The notes: a model not told the origin generated them from the letters alone. 64,000 nt of DNA from Palsa-504 sp963822765 (GCA_963822765.1 CAWGJL010000007.1:310001-374000), one strand, 5' to 3'. Counted from the first letter of the stretch, positions 9,978-21,703 are shown. A program made the numbers and translations.

Positions 9978-10792
9978 GAGTCGGCCCTCCCGGACGGGGC
10001 GGGCTCCCATTCGCCGCTTTCCGCGGTGATCTCGAGCGTTTCATCAGCCGGAACGAAACGTGGTTCACCAGCCGGGTCACGGGGTGACAGCGCCGAGCTG
10101 ACCGACAGCTCCGAGGTCGTGCCGTCCGGCAGCAGGGCCGGCCGGTCCGCGGAGTCGTGCAGCGCGTACACGCCCGGCGGCGGGTCCGGCGCCAGGTGGC
10201 CGCTGGCCACCCGGCGGGCGGCGAGTTCCCGCTGGGTGGGCCGGGGGGTGGCGCGCTCGCGGTGCGCCAGCACCATGGCCCCGACCGCCGCGGTGATCAG
10301 CAGCGCGCCGGTGACCTCGAACGGGAAGACGTAGGTGGTGAAGATCAAGGTGGCGATGCCGGACAGGTTGTCCGTGCCCGCGGCCGTCTTCGACAGCGTG
10401 TCCGGGCCGATGGCCGCGTGCCCGATGCCCAGGATGAGCAGGATGAGCAGGCCGATCGAGACCAGGCCGGCGGCCAGCCGCTGGCCCTTGATGGTCTCCA
10501 CGATCGAGTCCGACGAGCTGATGCCGATCAGCATCAGGACGAACAGGAACAGCATGAGAACCGCGCCGGTGTACACGATGATCTGCACGAAGGCCAGGAA
10601 CGGCGCGCCCTGCATGGCGTACATGGTGGCCAGGCAGAGCATCACCACGGCGAGCATCAGGGCGCAGTGCACCGCGCGCGGGACCAGGATCATGGCCAGC
10701 GCGGCCAGGACCGAGAGCACGGCCAGGATCCAGAACACCGACTCGACCGCGATGGAGTCGGTGTTGGTGCCGGCCGCCAGGACGTGCGTCAC
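9974..10792 (-). CDS. nuoJ: NADH-quinone oxidoreductase subunit J
   Basis: Membrane subunit of complex I. The first about 180 residues carry five hydrophobic helices with the conserved QIIVYTGAVLMLFLFV segment. A hydrophilic C-terminal extension of roughly 85 residues (Pro/Ser/Glu-rich) follows, making the protein 272 residues; such tails occur in actinobacterial NuoJ. GTG 10792 overlaps the nuoI stop (GTGA) and the stop overlaps nuoK (ATGA). Confidence 0.94.
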   Translation of the reverse strand: MTHVLAAGTNTDSIAVESVFWILAVLSVLAALAMILVPRAVHCALMLAVVMLCLATMYAMQGAPFLAFVQIIVYTGAVLMLFLFVLMLIGISSSDSIVETIKGQRLAAGLVSIGLLILLILGIGHAAIGPDTLSKTAAGTDNLSGIATLIFTTYVFPFEVTGALLITAAVGAMVLAHRERATPRPTQRELAARRVASGHLAPDPPPGVYALHDSADRPALLPDGTTSELSVSSALSPRDPAGEPRFVPADETLEITAESGEWEPAPSGRADS

Positions 10793-11430
10793 TTGTCCTC
10801 ACCCCCCTCCTCGCGGACCTCCGGCGGCGCCCACGACAGCGAGGCGTCGGGCGACCCGGCGAACACCGCCGGGCCGGACGGCCCGCCGGGCCCGGACATC
10901 CCCGGCGCCCGCGGGCCGCGGACCAGCCCCGCCGCGCCGAGGCGGTAGTAGTCCTTCTCGTCGTCGCCGAGCCGCATCGGGTGCGGCGGGGCTTCCGCGC
11001 CCGCCGGCAGCGGCACGAGCAGCTGCTCCTTGGTCCAGATCAGGCTTTCCCGGTTGTCGTCGGCGATCTCGTACTCGTTGGTCATGGTCAGCGCGCGCGT
11101 CGGGCAGGCCTCGATGCACATGCCGCACAAGATGCAGCGCAGGTAGTTGATCTGGTAGACGTGGCCGTACCGCTCGCCGGGGGAGAACCGTTCCTCGGCG
11201 GTGTTGTCCCGGCCCTCGACGTAGATCGCGTCGGCCGGGCAGGCCCAGGCGCACAGCTCGCACCCGATGCACTTCTCCAGCCCGTCCGGCCACCGGTTGA
11301 GCTGGTGGTGGCCGTGGAACCGCGGCGCGGTGGGCTTCTTGACCTCGGGGTACTCCACGGTCTCGACCTTCCGGAACATCTCGTGGAAGGTGACCCCGAA
11401 CCCCTTGATCGGGTTGAGGAAATCAAGCAC
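10789..11430 (-). CDS. nuoI: NADH-quinone oxidoreductase subunit I
   Basis: Peripheral-arm ferredoxin-like subunit that binds clusters N6a and N6b. Two 4Fe-4S motifs are visible: CIGCELCAWACP and CILCGMCIEACP. I place the start at GTG 11430 (LDFLNPIKGFG), with GGAGGT 5 bases upstream and an 8-base overlap with the end of nuoH; a longer open frame to 11553 only shadows nuoH. 213 residues, with a hydrophilic C-terminal tail beyond the core. Confidence 0.95.
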   Translation of the reverse strand: MLDFLNPIKGFGVTFHEMFRKVETVEYPEVKKPTAPRFHGHHQLNRWPDGLEKCIGCELCAWACPADAIYVEGRDNTAEERFSPGERYGHVYQINYLRCILCGMCIEACPTRALTMTNEYEIADDNRESLIWTKEQLLVPLPAGAEAPPHPMRLGDDEKDYYRLGAAGLVRGPRAPGMSGPGGPSGPAVFAGSPDASLSWAPPEVREEGGEDK

Positions 11431-12763
11431 CAGTGACCTCCCTGGTGGAGGTTTCGTTATCGACGTCGATGCCGTGGTAGTGCGGCAGGTCGAGCGGCGG
11501 CACCGGGAAGGTGCTCGCCCCGAAGGGCACGTCGTGGCCGGACTCGCTGGCACTGGCGGAGTCCGCCGCCGCGAACCGGGCGGCCCGCTGCTGCGCGGCG
11601 CTTTCCCACATCGAGGCCAGGGCGATGATGATGACCAGGACCACGCCGCCCACCACGTACGGGATCGTGTTGTGCGTGTCGAGCCGCCAGGCGCGCACGG
11701 TGGCGATGAGCAGGATCCAGACGATGGAGACCGGGATCAGGACCTTCCAGCCGATCGCCATCAGCTGGTCGTACCGGACCCGGGGCAGGGTCCCGCGCAG
11801 CCAGATGTAGCAGAACAGGAAGATGTAGACCTTGACCACGAACCACAGCACCGGCCACCAGCCGCTGTTGGCGCCCGACCACAGCGACAGCGGCCACGGC
11901 GCCCGCCAGCCGCCCAGGAACAGCGTGGTGGCCAGCCCGGCGACGGTGGTCATGTTGATGTACTCGCCGAGGTAGAACATCGCGAACTTCATCGAGGAGT
12001 ACTCGGTGTGGTAGCCGGCCACCAGCTCGCCCTCGCCCTCGGGCAGGTCGAACGGCAGCCGGTTGGTCTCGCCGACCATGGTGACCAGGTAGATGACGAA
12101 CGAGACCGGCAGCAGCCACGCGTACCATTCGTGCTGCTGCGCCGAGACGATCGCGGTGGTGGACAGCGAGCCCGCGTACAGGAACACGGCCACGAAGGCC
12201 AGGCCCATCGCGATCTCGTAGCTGATCACCTGCGCGGCCGAGCGCAGCGCGCCGAGCAGCGAGTACGGCGACCCCGAGGCCCAGCCGGCCAGCACGATCC
12301 CGTACACCCCGATCGAGCTCATGGCCAGGATGAGCAGCACCGCCACCGGCAGGTCGGTGAGCTGCAGCGGGGTGTGGTGGTGGAAGATCGAGACGATCGG
12401 GCCCCACGGGATGACGGCGAAGCTGATGAAGGCGATCGTCCCCGATATCACCGGCGCGGCGATGAACAGCAGCTTTTCCGCCGTGGTGGGGATGATGTCT
12501 TCCTTGAGCGGCAGCTTGAGCGCGTCCGCGATCGGCTGGAGCAAGCCGAAGGGCCCGGCCCGGTTCGGCCCCGGCCGGTTCTGCATCCGGCCGATGACGC
12601 GGCGCTCGGCCCAGATCATGAAGATCGTGGTCAGCAGCAGGAACAGGAAGACGATGGCCACCTTCAGCAGCACCAGCCACCAGATGAGCTGGTTGAAGTC
12701 GCTGAGCGTGGGGTCTACCGAGGGAGCTGCGAGCACGTGCTGCACCGCCCCTGCGTGCGTCAT
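11423..12763 (-). CDS. nuoH: NADH-quinone oxidoreductase subunit H
   Basis: Eight-helix membrane subunit at the junction of the two arms of complex I, forming part of the quinone chamber. 446 residues. Hallmarks: WAERRVIGRMQNRPGPNRAG after the first helix, EDIIPTTAEK, and the acidic loop FDLPEGEGELVAGYHTEYS. ATG 12763 overlaps the nuoG stop (ATGA). A C-terminal hydrophilic tail of about 50 residues extends beyond the usual core. Confidence 0.96.
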   Translation of the reverse strand: MTHAGAVQHVLAAPSVDPTLSDFNQLIWWLVLLKVAIVFLFLLLTTIFMIWAERRVIGRMQNRPGPNRAGPFGLLQPIADALKLPLKEDIIPTTAEKLLFIAAPVISGTIAFISFAVIPWGPIVSIFHHHTPLQLTDLPVAVLLILAMSSIGVYGIVLAGWASGSPYSLLGALRSAAQVISYEIAMGLAFVAVFLYAGSLSTTAIVSAQQHEWYAWLLPVSFVIYLVTMVGETNRLPFDLPEGEGELVAGYHTEYSSMKFAMFYLGEYINMTTVAGLATTLFLGGWRAPWPLSLWSGANSGWWPVLWFVVKVYIFLFCYIWLRGTLPRVRYDQLMAIGWKVLIPVSIVWILLIATVRAWRLDTHNTIPYVVGGVVLVIIIALASMWESAAQQRAARFAAADSASASESGHDVPFGASTFPVPPLDLPHYHGIDVDNETSTREVTGA

Positions 12764-15241
12764 TCCGGCCTCCTCAGCGTGACCATGGCGCCGTGGCCCG
12801 CGCCGAGTTCGGCGCGGAGGGTGGTTCCGCCGGGCAGGCCCGCCGCCGGGAGCCAGACCACGTGATCGGCCATCGGCACGAGCTCGACGGGCACGGCCAC
12901 CGAGCCATGGTCGGTGGCCACGGTCACCTTATCGCCGTCGGCCAGGCCGGCTTCGCCGCGGTCACCGCGGACATCCGGGCCACCACCGGGCGGGCGGTGC
13001 CCGCCAGGGCCGGCTCGCCGTCCTGCATCCGCCCGCTGTCCAGCAACTGGTGCCAGCTGGCCAGCCGGACGTCCAGGCCACTCGACGTCCGGGCCGAAGT
13101 CTCGGTGGGCCAGGCGGTCGTCGCGGCCGGCGGGTCCGCGCGTGTGCCGCGCCAGGAACCGAGCGCGGCGAGCTCCGCGCGCGCCGCCGCGGCGTCGGGC
13201 AGCCCCAGGTGGACATCCATCTGATCGGCGATCGCGCCGAGCACGTACAGGTCGGTGCGGACCTCCGGGACCCGCAGCGCCGCGCCGAACGAGCCGCCGC
13301 GGCCCTCCCAGTTCACGAACGTCCCGGCCTTCTCGGCCACCGCGGCGACCGGGAACACCACGTCGGCGCGGTCGGTGACCGCGCTGGCCCGCAGCTCGAG
13401 GCTGACCACGAAGGGCGCCATCTCGATCGCCCGCAGCGCCGCCTGCGGATCGGGCAGGTCGGCCGGGTCCACCCCGGCCACGACCAGGGCGCCGAGCTCG
13501 CCGTCGGCCGCGGCGGCGAGCATGGCGGTGGTGTCGCGGCCCAGCGTGCTGGGCAGCGAGCTCTTGCCCCAGGCCCGGGCCACCTCGGTCCGGGCCGCGA
13601 TGTCGGTCACCTGGCGGCCGATGGGCAGCAGGCCGGGCAGGGCGCCCGCCTCGACGGCGCCTCGTTCGCCCGCGCGGCGCGGAACCCAGGCCAGCCGGGC
13701 GCCCGACGCGAACGCGAGCCGGGCCGCGGCCGCGAGCGCGCCCGGAACGGCGGCCAGCCGCTCCCCGACCAGGATCACCGCACCGGTCTCACCGAGCGCC
13801 TGACCCGCGTTCTTCCAGCCCTCATCGGCTTTCTCGGTACCGGACGCGGTCCAGCCCGGCGCGCTGGCCGCGCTGCCCGCGGTCAGCGCGGTGAGCGCGG
13901 CGGCCTCGTCGCCGGGCCGGGTGGTCAGCAGCGTGCCGGACAGCTTGGCCAGCCCCGGGCTGGCCAGCGCCGCGATGGAGAACACCGGCACTTTGCGGCG
14001 GCGGACCGCCTTGCGCAGTCGCAGGAAGACGATCGGCGACTCGTCTTCCGGCTCGAACCCGGCCAGCAGCACGGCCGGCGCCCGTTCCAGGTCGGCGTAG
14101 CTGACCGCGATGTCGCGCCCGGCCACGCAGGCCGCGAGGAACTGCTCCTCCTCGGCCGAGTGCGCGCGGGCCCGCATGTCCACGTCGTTGGTGTCGAGGG
14201 CGACCCGGGCGAACTTGGCGTACGCGTAGGCGTCCTCGAGGGTGAGCCGGCCGCCGGCCAGGACGCCCGCTCCTCGCGGCTGTTCGGCGTCGGCGTCGCG
14301 CGCCGCCACCAGGCCGGCCGCGGCGACCGCCAGGGCGTGCGGCCAGGACGCCGGGACGAGCACGCCGCTGGCGTCCCGGACCAGCGGGGACGTGAGCCGG
14401 TCGGGCTGGGTGGCGTAGGTGAAGGCCCAGCGGCCCTTGTCGCAGTTCCACTCCTCGTTGATCGCGGGCTCCTCGCCCGCCAGCCGGCGCATGACCCGGC
14501 CGCGGCGGACGTCGGTCCGCAGGTGGCACCCGGAGGCGCAGTGCTCGCACACGCTCGGCACCGACACCAGGTCGTACGGCCGGGACCGGAACCGGTAGGC
14601 CGCGCCGGTGAGCGCGCCGACCGGGCAGACCTGGACCGTGTTACCGGAGAAGTAGGAGTTGAACGGCCGGCCGTCGGCGGTGCCGATCATCTGGGCCGGG
14701 CCGCGCCCGAGGAACTCGATGAACGCGTCCCCCGCGATCTCCTCCGAGGTCCGCGTGCACCGGGTGCACGAGATGCACCGCTCGCGGTCAAGCAGCACCT
14801 CGGTGGAGATGGCGACCGGCTTGTCGAAGGTCCGCTTGTCGAAGGTGAACCGGGTCTCGCCCCGCCCGTTGGACATGGCCTGGTTCTGCAGCGGGCACTC
14901 GCCGCCCTTGTCGCACATCGGGCAGTCCAGCGGGTGGTTGATGAGCAGCAGCTCCATCACGCCCTGCTGCGCCTTGTCGGCGACCGCCGAGGTGAGCTGG
15001 GTGTGCACCACCATGCCCTCGGCGCACGGGGTGATGCACGAGGCCAGCGGCTTGCGCTGGCCTTCCACCTCGACCAGGCACTGGCGGCAGGCGCCGATCG
15101 GGTCGAGCAGCGGGTGGTCGCAGAACCGCGGGATCTGGATGCCGAGCAGCTCGGCGGCCCGGATGATCAGTTCGCCCTTGGGCACCTGGATCTCGAACCC
15201 GTCGATGGTGACGGTCACCGTGCCCTGCGTGGTCTCCACCG

Positions 15242-15245
<4 letters not shown>
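12760..15245 (-). CDS. nuoG: NADH-quinone oxidoreductase subunit G (frameshift near the 3' end)
   Basis: Large iron-sulfur subunit of complex I. N-terminal 2Fe-2S ligands (CDHPLLDPIGACRQC, CITPCAEG), a His/Cys region CPMCDKGGECPLQ, the 4Fe-4S motif CISCTRCTR and CEHCASGCHLRTDVRRG are all present, followed by a molybdopterin-oxidoreductase-like domain. As sequenced the frame stops at 12924. A one-base slip near 12955 restores an about 55-residue C-terminal beta domain (ADGDKVTVATDHG... to RRPE) ending in a TGA that overlaps the nuoH ATG exactly, as at the other nuo junctions. Corrected length is about 828 residues. GTG 15245 overlaps the nuoF stop. Confidence 0.92.
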
Positions 15246-16536
<1,291 letters not shown>

Positions 16537-16540
<4 letters not shown>

Positions 16541-17241
16541 CGCGGCTCCTTCGCCTTGTCGCCCGCCGCTTTGTCACCTGTGGCACCTGGCTCGGGCGCG
16601 GTCCAGCCGTGCTCCTGCGCGACCTTGAGGCCGACCAGGTCGGCCGGTCCCGCGGTCGGGCCCTCGGCGGCCAGGTCGTCGTTGAAGCCGGCCAGGACCC
16701 GGGCCGCTTCGCGCCAGGTAACCAGCCGTCCCGGTCCCCGGGTCGGCCTCACCTGGTTCCCGGCGCGCAGGTCGTCGGTGAGCTGGCGGGCCGAGTCCGG
16801 CGTCATGTTGTCGAAGAACTCCCAGTTCACCATCATCACCGGCGCGTACACGCAGGCGGCGTTGCACTCCAGGTGCTCCAGGCTGACCTGGCCGTCCGGC
16901 GTGGTCTCGTCGTCGCCCACGCCGAGGTGCTCGTGGAGTTCGGCCAGGATCTGGTTGCCCCCCAGCACGCCGCACACGGTATTGGTGCACACGCCGACGT
17001 GGTACTTGCCGACCGGGCGGCGCTTGTACATGGTGTAGAAGCTGACCACCCCGGTGACATCGGCCTCGGTCAGCCCGAGCTGGCGCGCGCAGAACTCGAT
17101 GCCGTCGCCGGAGACATAGCCTTCCTCGGACTGGACGAGGTGAAGCAGCGGCAGCAGCGCCGACCTCGACTGCGGGTACTGGCCGATGATCACCGCCGCG
17201 TCCGCCTCGAGACGGGCGCGCACATCGTCGCTGAACGGCAT
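16537..17241 (-). CDS. nuoE: NADH-quinone oxidoreductase subunit E
   Basis: 24-kDa-type subunit with a thioredoxin-fold 2Fe-2S domain. Cluster ligands are in CTNTVC and CNAAC about 36 residues later. ATG 17241 (MPFSDDVRARL) overlaps the nuoD TAA as TAATG. An upstream open frame reaching 17736 is only the shadow of nuoD. 234 residues, with a C-terminal Ala/Gly-rich tail beyond the domain. Confidence 0.95.
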
Positions 17242-18617
17242 TACCGGTCCACGCCTCCCATCACGGGATCGATGCTCGCGATCGCGGGGATCAGGTCGGC
17301 CACCGCGCCGCCCTCGCACACCGCGGCGACCGCCTGCAGGTGGGTGAACGACGGGTCGCGCAGGTGCACCCGGTACGGCCTGGTCCCGCCGTCGCTGACC
17401 ACGTGCGCGGCCAGCTCGCCGCGGGGCGACTCGATTGCCGCGTAGGCCTGGCCCGCGGGGACCCGGAACCCCTCGGTGATCAGCTTGAAGTGGTGGATGA
17501 GCGCCTCCATGGACTGGCCCATGATGTGCGCGATGTGCTGCGGCGACGGGCCGAGCCCGTCCGGGCCGAGGGACAGCTGCGCGGGCCAGCCGATCTTGGC
17601 GTCCCTGATGATCACCGGGTCGGCCGCCGGGCCGGGTGAACCGCGCTCGGCCAGCCGGTCCAGGCACTGCCTGACGATCCGCAGCGACTGCTCGATCTCG
17701 TCCATCCTGATCAGGTACCGGCCGTAGGCGTCGCACGTGTCCGTCACCGGCACGTCGAAATCGTAGGTCTCGTAACCGGAGTACGGCTGGGACTTGCGCA
17801 GGTCCCAGGGCAGCCCGGTCGACCTCAGCATGGGCCCGGTCACGCCCAGGGCCATGCAGGCCTGCAGGTCGAGGTAGGCGATGCCCTTGTTGCGGCCGAT
17901 GAAGATCGGGTTGGCGTCGATCAGCGTGCGCAGATCGTGGATCAGCTTCGGCGCGCTCTCGTCGAACGCGCGGATCGCCTCGAGCGCGCCCGGCGGCAGG
18001 TCCTGCGCCACCCCGCCGGGCCTGATGTACGCGTGGTTCATCCGCAGCCCGGTGACCAGCTCCAGCAGGTCAAGCACGCGCTCGCGCATCCGCGCGCCCT
18101 GGGTGTAGATCGTGGTCGCGCCCAGCTCCAGGCCCATCGGGGCGATCCCGCCCAGGTGCGAGGAGACCCGGTTGAGCTCCATCATCAGGACCCTGATGAT
18201 CTGGGCGCGTTCGGGGATCCGGTCCTCGATGCCGAGCAGCCGCTCCACCCCGAGGCAGTAGGCCATCTCGTTGAAGATCGGCATCAGGTAGTCGGCCCGG
18301 GTGCAGAACGTGACGCCCTGCGTCCAGGTGCGGTACTCCATGTTCTTCTCGATGCCGGTGTGCAGGTAGCCGATGGCCGGCCGGATCTCGGCCACCGTCT
18401 CCCCCTCCAGCGTCAGGACCAGCCGGAGCACCCCGTGGGTGGAGGGGTGCTGCGGGCCCATGTTGACCACGATCCGCTCGCCGCTCTCGAAATCCGCGGT
18501 CTCGTTCGCGGCCGCGATGATCTCGTCCCAGTCCTCACCGGAGACGGTGTAGACCCGGCCCTCGGCGGCCTCGGCGTCGCTCGCCCCGGCCGCCGCGTGC
18601 GGCATGCCGTCGGTCAT
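17241..18617 (-). CDS. nuoD: NADH-quinone oxidoreductase subunit D
   Basis: 49-kDa-type subunit that builds the quinone-binding site with NuoB. 458 residues. MGPQHPSTHGVLRL near residue 52, the NEMAYCLGVERLLGIE helix and the C-terminal IASIDPVMGGVDR are diagnostic. Starts at ATG 18617, overlapping the nuoC stop by 4 bases. Intact. Confidence 0.97.
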   Translation of the reverse strand: MTDGMPHAAAGASDAEAAEGRVYTVSGEDWDEIIAAANETADFESGERIVVNMGPQHPSTHGVLRLVLTLEGETVAEIRPAIGYLHTGIEKNMEYRTWTQGVTFCTRADYLMPIFNEMAYCLGVERLLGIEDRIPERAQIIRVLMMELNRVSSHLGGIAPMGLELGATTIYTQGARMRERVLDLLELVTGLRMNHAYIRPGGVAQDLPPGALEAIRAFDESAPKLIHDLRTLIDANPIFIGRNKGIAYLDLQACMALGVTGPMLRSTGLPWDLRKSQPYSGYETYDFDVPVTDTCDAYGRYLIRMDEIEQSLRIVRQCLDRLAERGSPGPAADPVIIRDAKIGWPAQLSLGPDGLGPSPQHIAHIMGQSMEALIHHFKLITEGFRVPAGQAYAAIESPRGELAAHVVSDGGTRPYRVHLRDPSFTHLQAVAAVCEGGAVADLIPAIASIDPVMGGVDR

Positions 18618-19225
18618 TGGTAGTGCCTCCGCTCGTCGGGAGGGGGGATCTTGGCGCCGCGGTACTCGACCGGGATGCCGCCCAGCGGGTAGTCCTTGCG
18701 CTGCGGGTGGCCCTTCCAGTCGTCAGGCATCTCGATCCTGGTCAGCGCGGGATGCCCGTCGAAGATGATGCCGAAGAAGTCCCACGTCTCCCGCTCGTGC
18801 CAGTTGCAGGTCGGGTACACGCCGGTCAGCGACGGGACGTGCGGGTCGGCGTCCGGCACGCTCACTTCCAGCCGCAGCCGGCGGTTATGGGTGATGGACA
18901 GCAGGTGGTACACGGCGTGCAGTTCGCGGCCGCCCTCCTCCGGGTAGTGCACGCCGGACACCCCGCTGCACAGCTCGAAGCGGAGCGCCGGGTCGTCGCG
19001 CAGTTTCGCGGCCACCTCGGGCAGCCGTTCCCGCCGGACGTGGAAGGTCAGCTCGCCCCGGTCGACCACCACCCGCTCGATGGCGTCCGCGAAGCCGAGC
19101 GTGTCGGCGACCTCGTCGAAGTACGAGCCATAGGGGCGAGGGCTGTCCAGCGCCGGCGCCTGGTGCACCCGGAGCAGCCCGTAGCCGGAGGTGTCCGGGG
19201 TGTCCTGCACGCCGAACATGCCCAT
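18614..19225 (-). CDS. nuoC: NADH-quinone oxidoreductase subunit C
   Basis: 30-kDa-type subunit of the peripheral arm; 203 residues are open from ATG 19225 (MGMFGVQDTPDTSGYG). Core motifs GVSGVHYP, WHERETWDFFGI and DDWKGHPQRKDYPLGG are present. The visible ATG lacks a Shine-Dalgarno. The operon pattern predicts a GTG at 19382 overlapping the nuoB stop (GTGA); that start is one base out of frame. A slip near 19360 would join it to an acidic linker ending LGEERLNEPVIR, so the true gene may be 18614-19382. Confidence 0.9.
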   Translation of the reverse strand: MGMFGVQDTPDTSGYGLLRVHQAPALDSPRPYGSYFDEVADTLGFADAIERVVVDRGELTFHVRRERLPEVAAKLRDDPALRFELCSGVSGVHYPEEGGRELHAVYHLLSITHNRRLRLEVSVPDADPHVPSLTGVYPTCNWHERETWDFFGIIFDGHPALTRIEMPDDWKGHPQRKDYPLGGIPVEYRGAKIPPPDERRHYQ

Positions 19226-19378
19226 GCGGATGACCGGCTCGTTCAGCCGCTCCTCGCCGAGCCGGGCCGGCAGGTTGGCGTCCGCCTCGGCGGGATCGGC
19301 CTGGGGTCCGGGGCCCTGCGGTGCCTCGGAGCCCCAAGTTTCCTCCGGGCCGGCCTTTCGGGCCCTCCCCGGACTCGC

Positions 19379-19939
19379 TCACAGCTCGGACCCCTCGGGC
19401 GCGACCAGGTGCACCGGCCGCAGGTTCAGCCGGGCCTCCTCGAGCTCGGTGATCTGCCGGTCCCGGTTCTTGCCGAGCTTGGAGTTCATGATCTTGTCGT
19501 GCAGCTTGAGGATCGCGTCGAGCAGCATCTCCGGGCGCGGCGGGCAGCCGGGCAGGTAGATGTCGACCGGGATGACGTGGTCCACGCCCTGCACGATCGC
19601 GTAGTTGTTGAACATGCCGCCGCTGGAGGCGCACACGCCCATCGAGATGACCCACTTGGGGTCGGCCATCTGGTCGTAGATCTGCCTGGTCACCGGGGCC
19701 ATCTTCTGGCTGAGCCGGCCGGCCACGATCATCAGGTCGGCCTGGCGCGGGGTGTTGGAGGCCCGTTCCATGCCGAACCGGGCCAGGTCGTGCTTGGGCC
19801 CGCCGGTCTGGAACAGCTCGATGGCGCAGCAGGCCAGGCCGAACGTGGCCGGCCAGACCGACCGGGCCCGGGCCCAGCCGGCCGCCTTCTCCACCGAGGT
19901 CAGCAGCACGCCGCTCGGCAGCTTTTCTTCAAGACCCAT
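19379..19939 (-). CDS. nuoB: NADH-quinone oxidoreductase subunit B
   Basis: PSST-type subunit that holds cluster N2, the last iron-sulfur centre before quinone. Ligands are visible: the adjacent pair in GLACCAIE, then MGVCASSGG and LPGCPPRPE. 186 residues from ATG 19939, two bases after the nuoA stop. A longer frame reaching 20320 only overlaps nuoA. Confidence 0.97.
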   Translation of the reverse strand: MGLEEKLPSGVLLTSVEKAAGWARARSVWPATFGLACCAIELFQTGGPKHDLARFGMERASNTPRQADLMIVAGRLSQKMAPVTRQIYDQMADPKWVISMGVCASSGGMFNNYAIVQGVDHVIPVDIYLPGCPPRPEMLLDAILKLHDKIMNSKLGKNRDRQITELEEARLNLRPVHLVAPEGSEL

Positions 19940-19941
19940 GG

Positions 19942-20301
19942 CTAATCCCACTCCAGGCCGCCGCGCCGCCAGACGTAGGCGTAAGCGACCAGCACGGTTA
20001 TCACGAAGGTCACCATCTCGATCAGGCCGAAGGCGCCGAGCTGGTTGAAGGTGACCGCCCAGGGATACAGGAAAATGATCTCGATGTCGAACAGGATGAA
20101 CAGCATCGCGGTCAGGTAGTACTTGACCGGGATCCGGCCCCCGCCCGGCGGGTGCGGCGTGGGCTCGATGCCGCATTCGTAGCTGTCCAGCTTGGCCCGG
20201 TTCCATCGTTTCGGCCCGGCGATGGCGCCGAAGGTCACGGAGAAGGCGGCAAAGCCGAAGGCCAGCACGGCCAGCACGAGGATCGGAACGTACAGCCTCA
20301 T
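19942..20301 (-). CDS. nuoA: NADH-quinone oxidoreductase subunit A
   Basis: First gene of the nuo set: a small three-helix membrane subunit, 119 residues. ATG 20301 (MRLYVPILVLA) follows GGGAGGAAA by a few bases; an 11-codon upstream extension has no such signal. The conserved loop YECGIEPT and helix LFDIEIIFLYPWA are present. menJ ends 65 bases upstream on the same strand, so nuo is probably also read from the menJ promoter. Confidence 0.96.
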   Translation of the reverse strand: MRLYVPILVLAVLAFGFAAFSVTFGAIAGPKRWNRAKLDSYECGIEPTPHPPGGGRIPVKYYLTAMLFILFDIEIIFLYPWAVTFNQLGAFGLIEMVTFVITVLVAYAYVWRRGGLEWD

Positions 20302-20366
20302 CGATGTTTCCTCCCGCCACGGGCCGGATGCCAACCCCTTATCCTAGGGACAACCGCCATGACCCC

Positions 20367-21683
20367 TCACTTAGGGTTAGGGGCGAGCTTGGACAGGCCG
20401 TTGACCAGCCGGTCTGTCGCATCTCCCCCCGGATCGGTCAGGTTGGCGAGCAGCTTGAGCGCGAACCGCATCAGGGCCGGCCGGGACATGGCGTGCTTGG
20501 TCGCGAACCGCATCAGCTCCGGCCGGCCGATCGCCTTCACGAACACCCGGCCCACCGAGTAGTAGCCGCCGTAGGCCTCGCGCAGCGCCTGCGGGTAACC
20601 GGCCAGGACCCGCTCGGTCTCGCTCCGCCGGGCCCGGGCCAGGGCCTGCGCGATGGTGCGGGCCAGGATCTCCCCCGACTCCATCGCGTACGCGATCCCC
20701 TCGCCGTTGAACGGGTTCACCATGCCGCCGGCGTCGCCGGCCAGCAGCAGGCCCCGGTAATAATGCGGGGTCCGGTTGAAGCCCATGGGCAGCGCCGCGC
20801 CGCGGATCGGCTGGGTGCGGTTCTCCTCGGTGAAGCCCCACTCGCCCGGCATGCCGGCCAGCCACTTGCGCAGCAGGGCGTGATAGTCGGTGTGCCCGAA
20901 CGCGGCGCTGGTGTTCAGCAGCCCCAGCCCGACGTTGGACGTCCCGTCGCCCATGCCGAAGATCCAGCCGTATCCCGGCAGCAGCCGGTCGCCGTCCCAC
21001 AGGTCGAGCCAGGACTCCAGGTAGTCGTCGTCGTGCCGCGGGCTGGTGTAGTAGGTCCGCACCGCGACGCCGAGCGGCCGGTCGTCGCGCTTGCGCAGCC
21101 CCATGGCCACCGACAGCCGGGAGGAGTTGCCGTCCGCCGCGACGATGACCCGGGCCCGGTAGGTACGCTCGCCGTCGGCCTCTTTTGCTGCGACGCCGGT
21201 GATGCGCCCGGTGCGCTCGTCGAGCACGGGGCCGGTCACGGTGACGCCCTCGAGCAGCCTGGCGCCGGCCTGCTGGGCCCGGCGGGCGAGCATCTGGTCC
21301 AGGTCGGTCCGGGGCCGGACCAGGCCGTACCCCGGGTAGCTGGACAGCTCGGGCCAGGGCAGTTCCAGCCGCTTGCCCGCGCCGATGACGCGCAGGCCCT
21401 TGTTGCGGACCCAGCCGTCCTGCTCGCTGACGCTGATGCCCATGGCCACCAGCGCCCGGACCCCGCGCGGGGTCAGGCCGTCCCCGCACACCTTCTCCCG
21501 CGGGAACGCGGACTTCTCCAGCATCAGGACGTCAAGCCCGGCCTGAGCCAGGTAAAAGGCGGTCGTCGAACCAGCCGGCCCGGCGCCGACCACGATGACA
21601 TCGGCGTCGCCGGCGGGGCCGGACGGCCGGCGCGAGCCGGCTCCGGTGCTGGCCTGGGTAACGGGGGGAACGTGCTCGGTCAC
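20367..21683 (-). CDS. menJ: Geranylgeranyl reductase family, probable menaquinone side-chain reductase
   Basis: FAD-dependent reductase of 438 residues. The N-terminal Rossmann motif VVGAGPAGSTTAFYLA, the second motif KVCGDGLTPRGV and LLAGDAGGMVNPFNGEGI (flavin-binding) are diagnostic of the geranylgeranyl reductase family. In actinobacteria the member linked to menG saturates one isoprene of menaquinone (MenJ); the location between menG and nuo supports that role, which remains an inference. I use GTG 21683 (TEHVPPV), because the perfect Rex-type operator at 21704-21721 would otherwise fall inside the reading frame that begins at GTG 21719. Confidence 0.85.
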   Translation of the reverse strand: MTEHVPPVTQASTGAGSRRPSGPAGDADVIVVGAGPAGSTTAFYLAQAGLDVLMLEKSAFPREKVCGDGLTPRGVRALVAMGISVSEQDGWVRNKGLRVIGAGKRLELPWPELSSYPGYGLVRPRTDLDQMLARRAQQAGARLLEGVTVTGPVLDERTGRITGVAAKEADGERTYRARVIVAADGNSSRLSVAMGLRKRDDRPLGVAVRTYYTSPRHDDDYLESWLDLWDGDRLLPGYGWIFGMGDGTSNVGLGLLNTSAAFGHTDYHALLRKWLAGMPGEWGFTEENRTQPIRGAALPMGFNRTPHYYRGLLLAGDAGGMVNPFNGEGIAYAMESGEILARTIAQALARARRSETERVLAGYPQALREAYGGYYSVGRVFVKAIGRPELMRFATKHAMSRPALMRFALKLLANLTDPGGDATDRLVNGLSKLAPNPK

Positions 21684-21703
21684 GGGATGAGATCCTGAAC
21701 GTC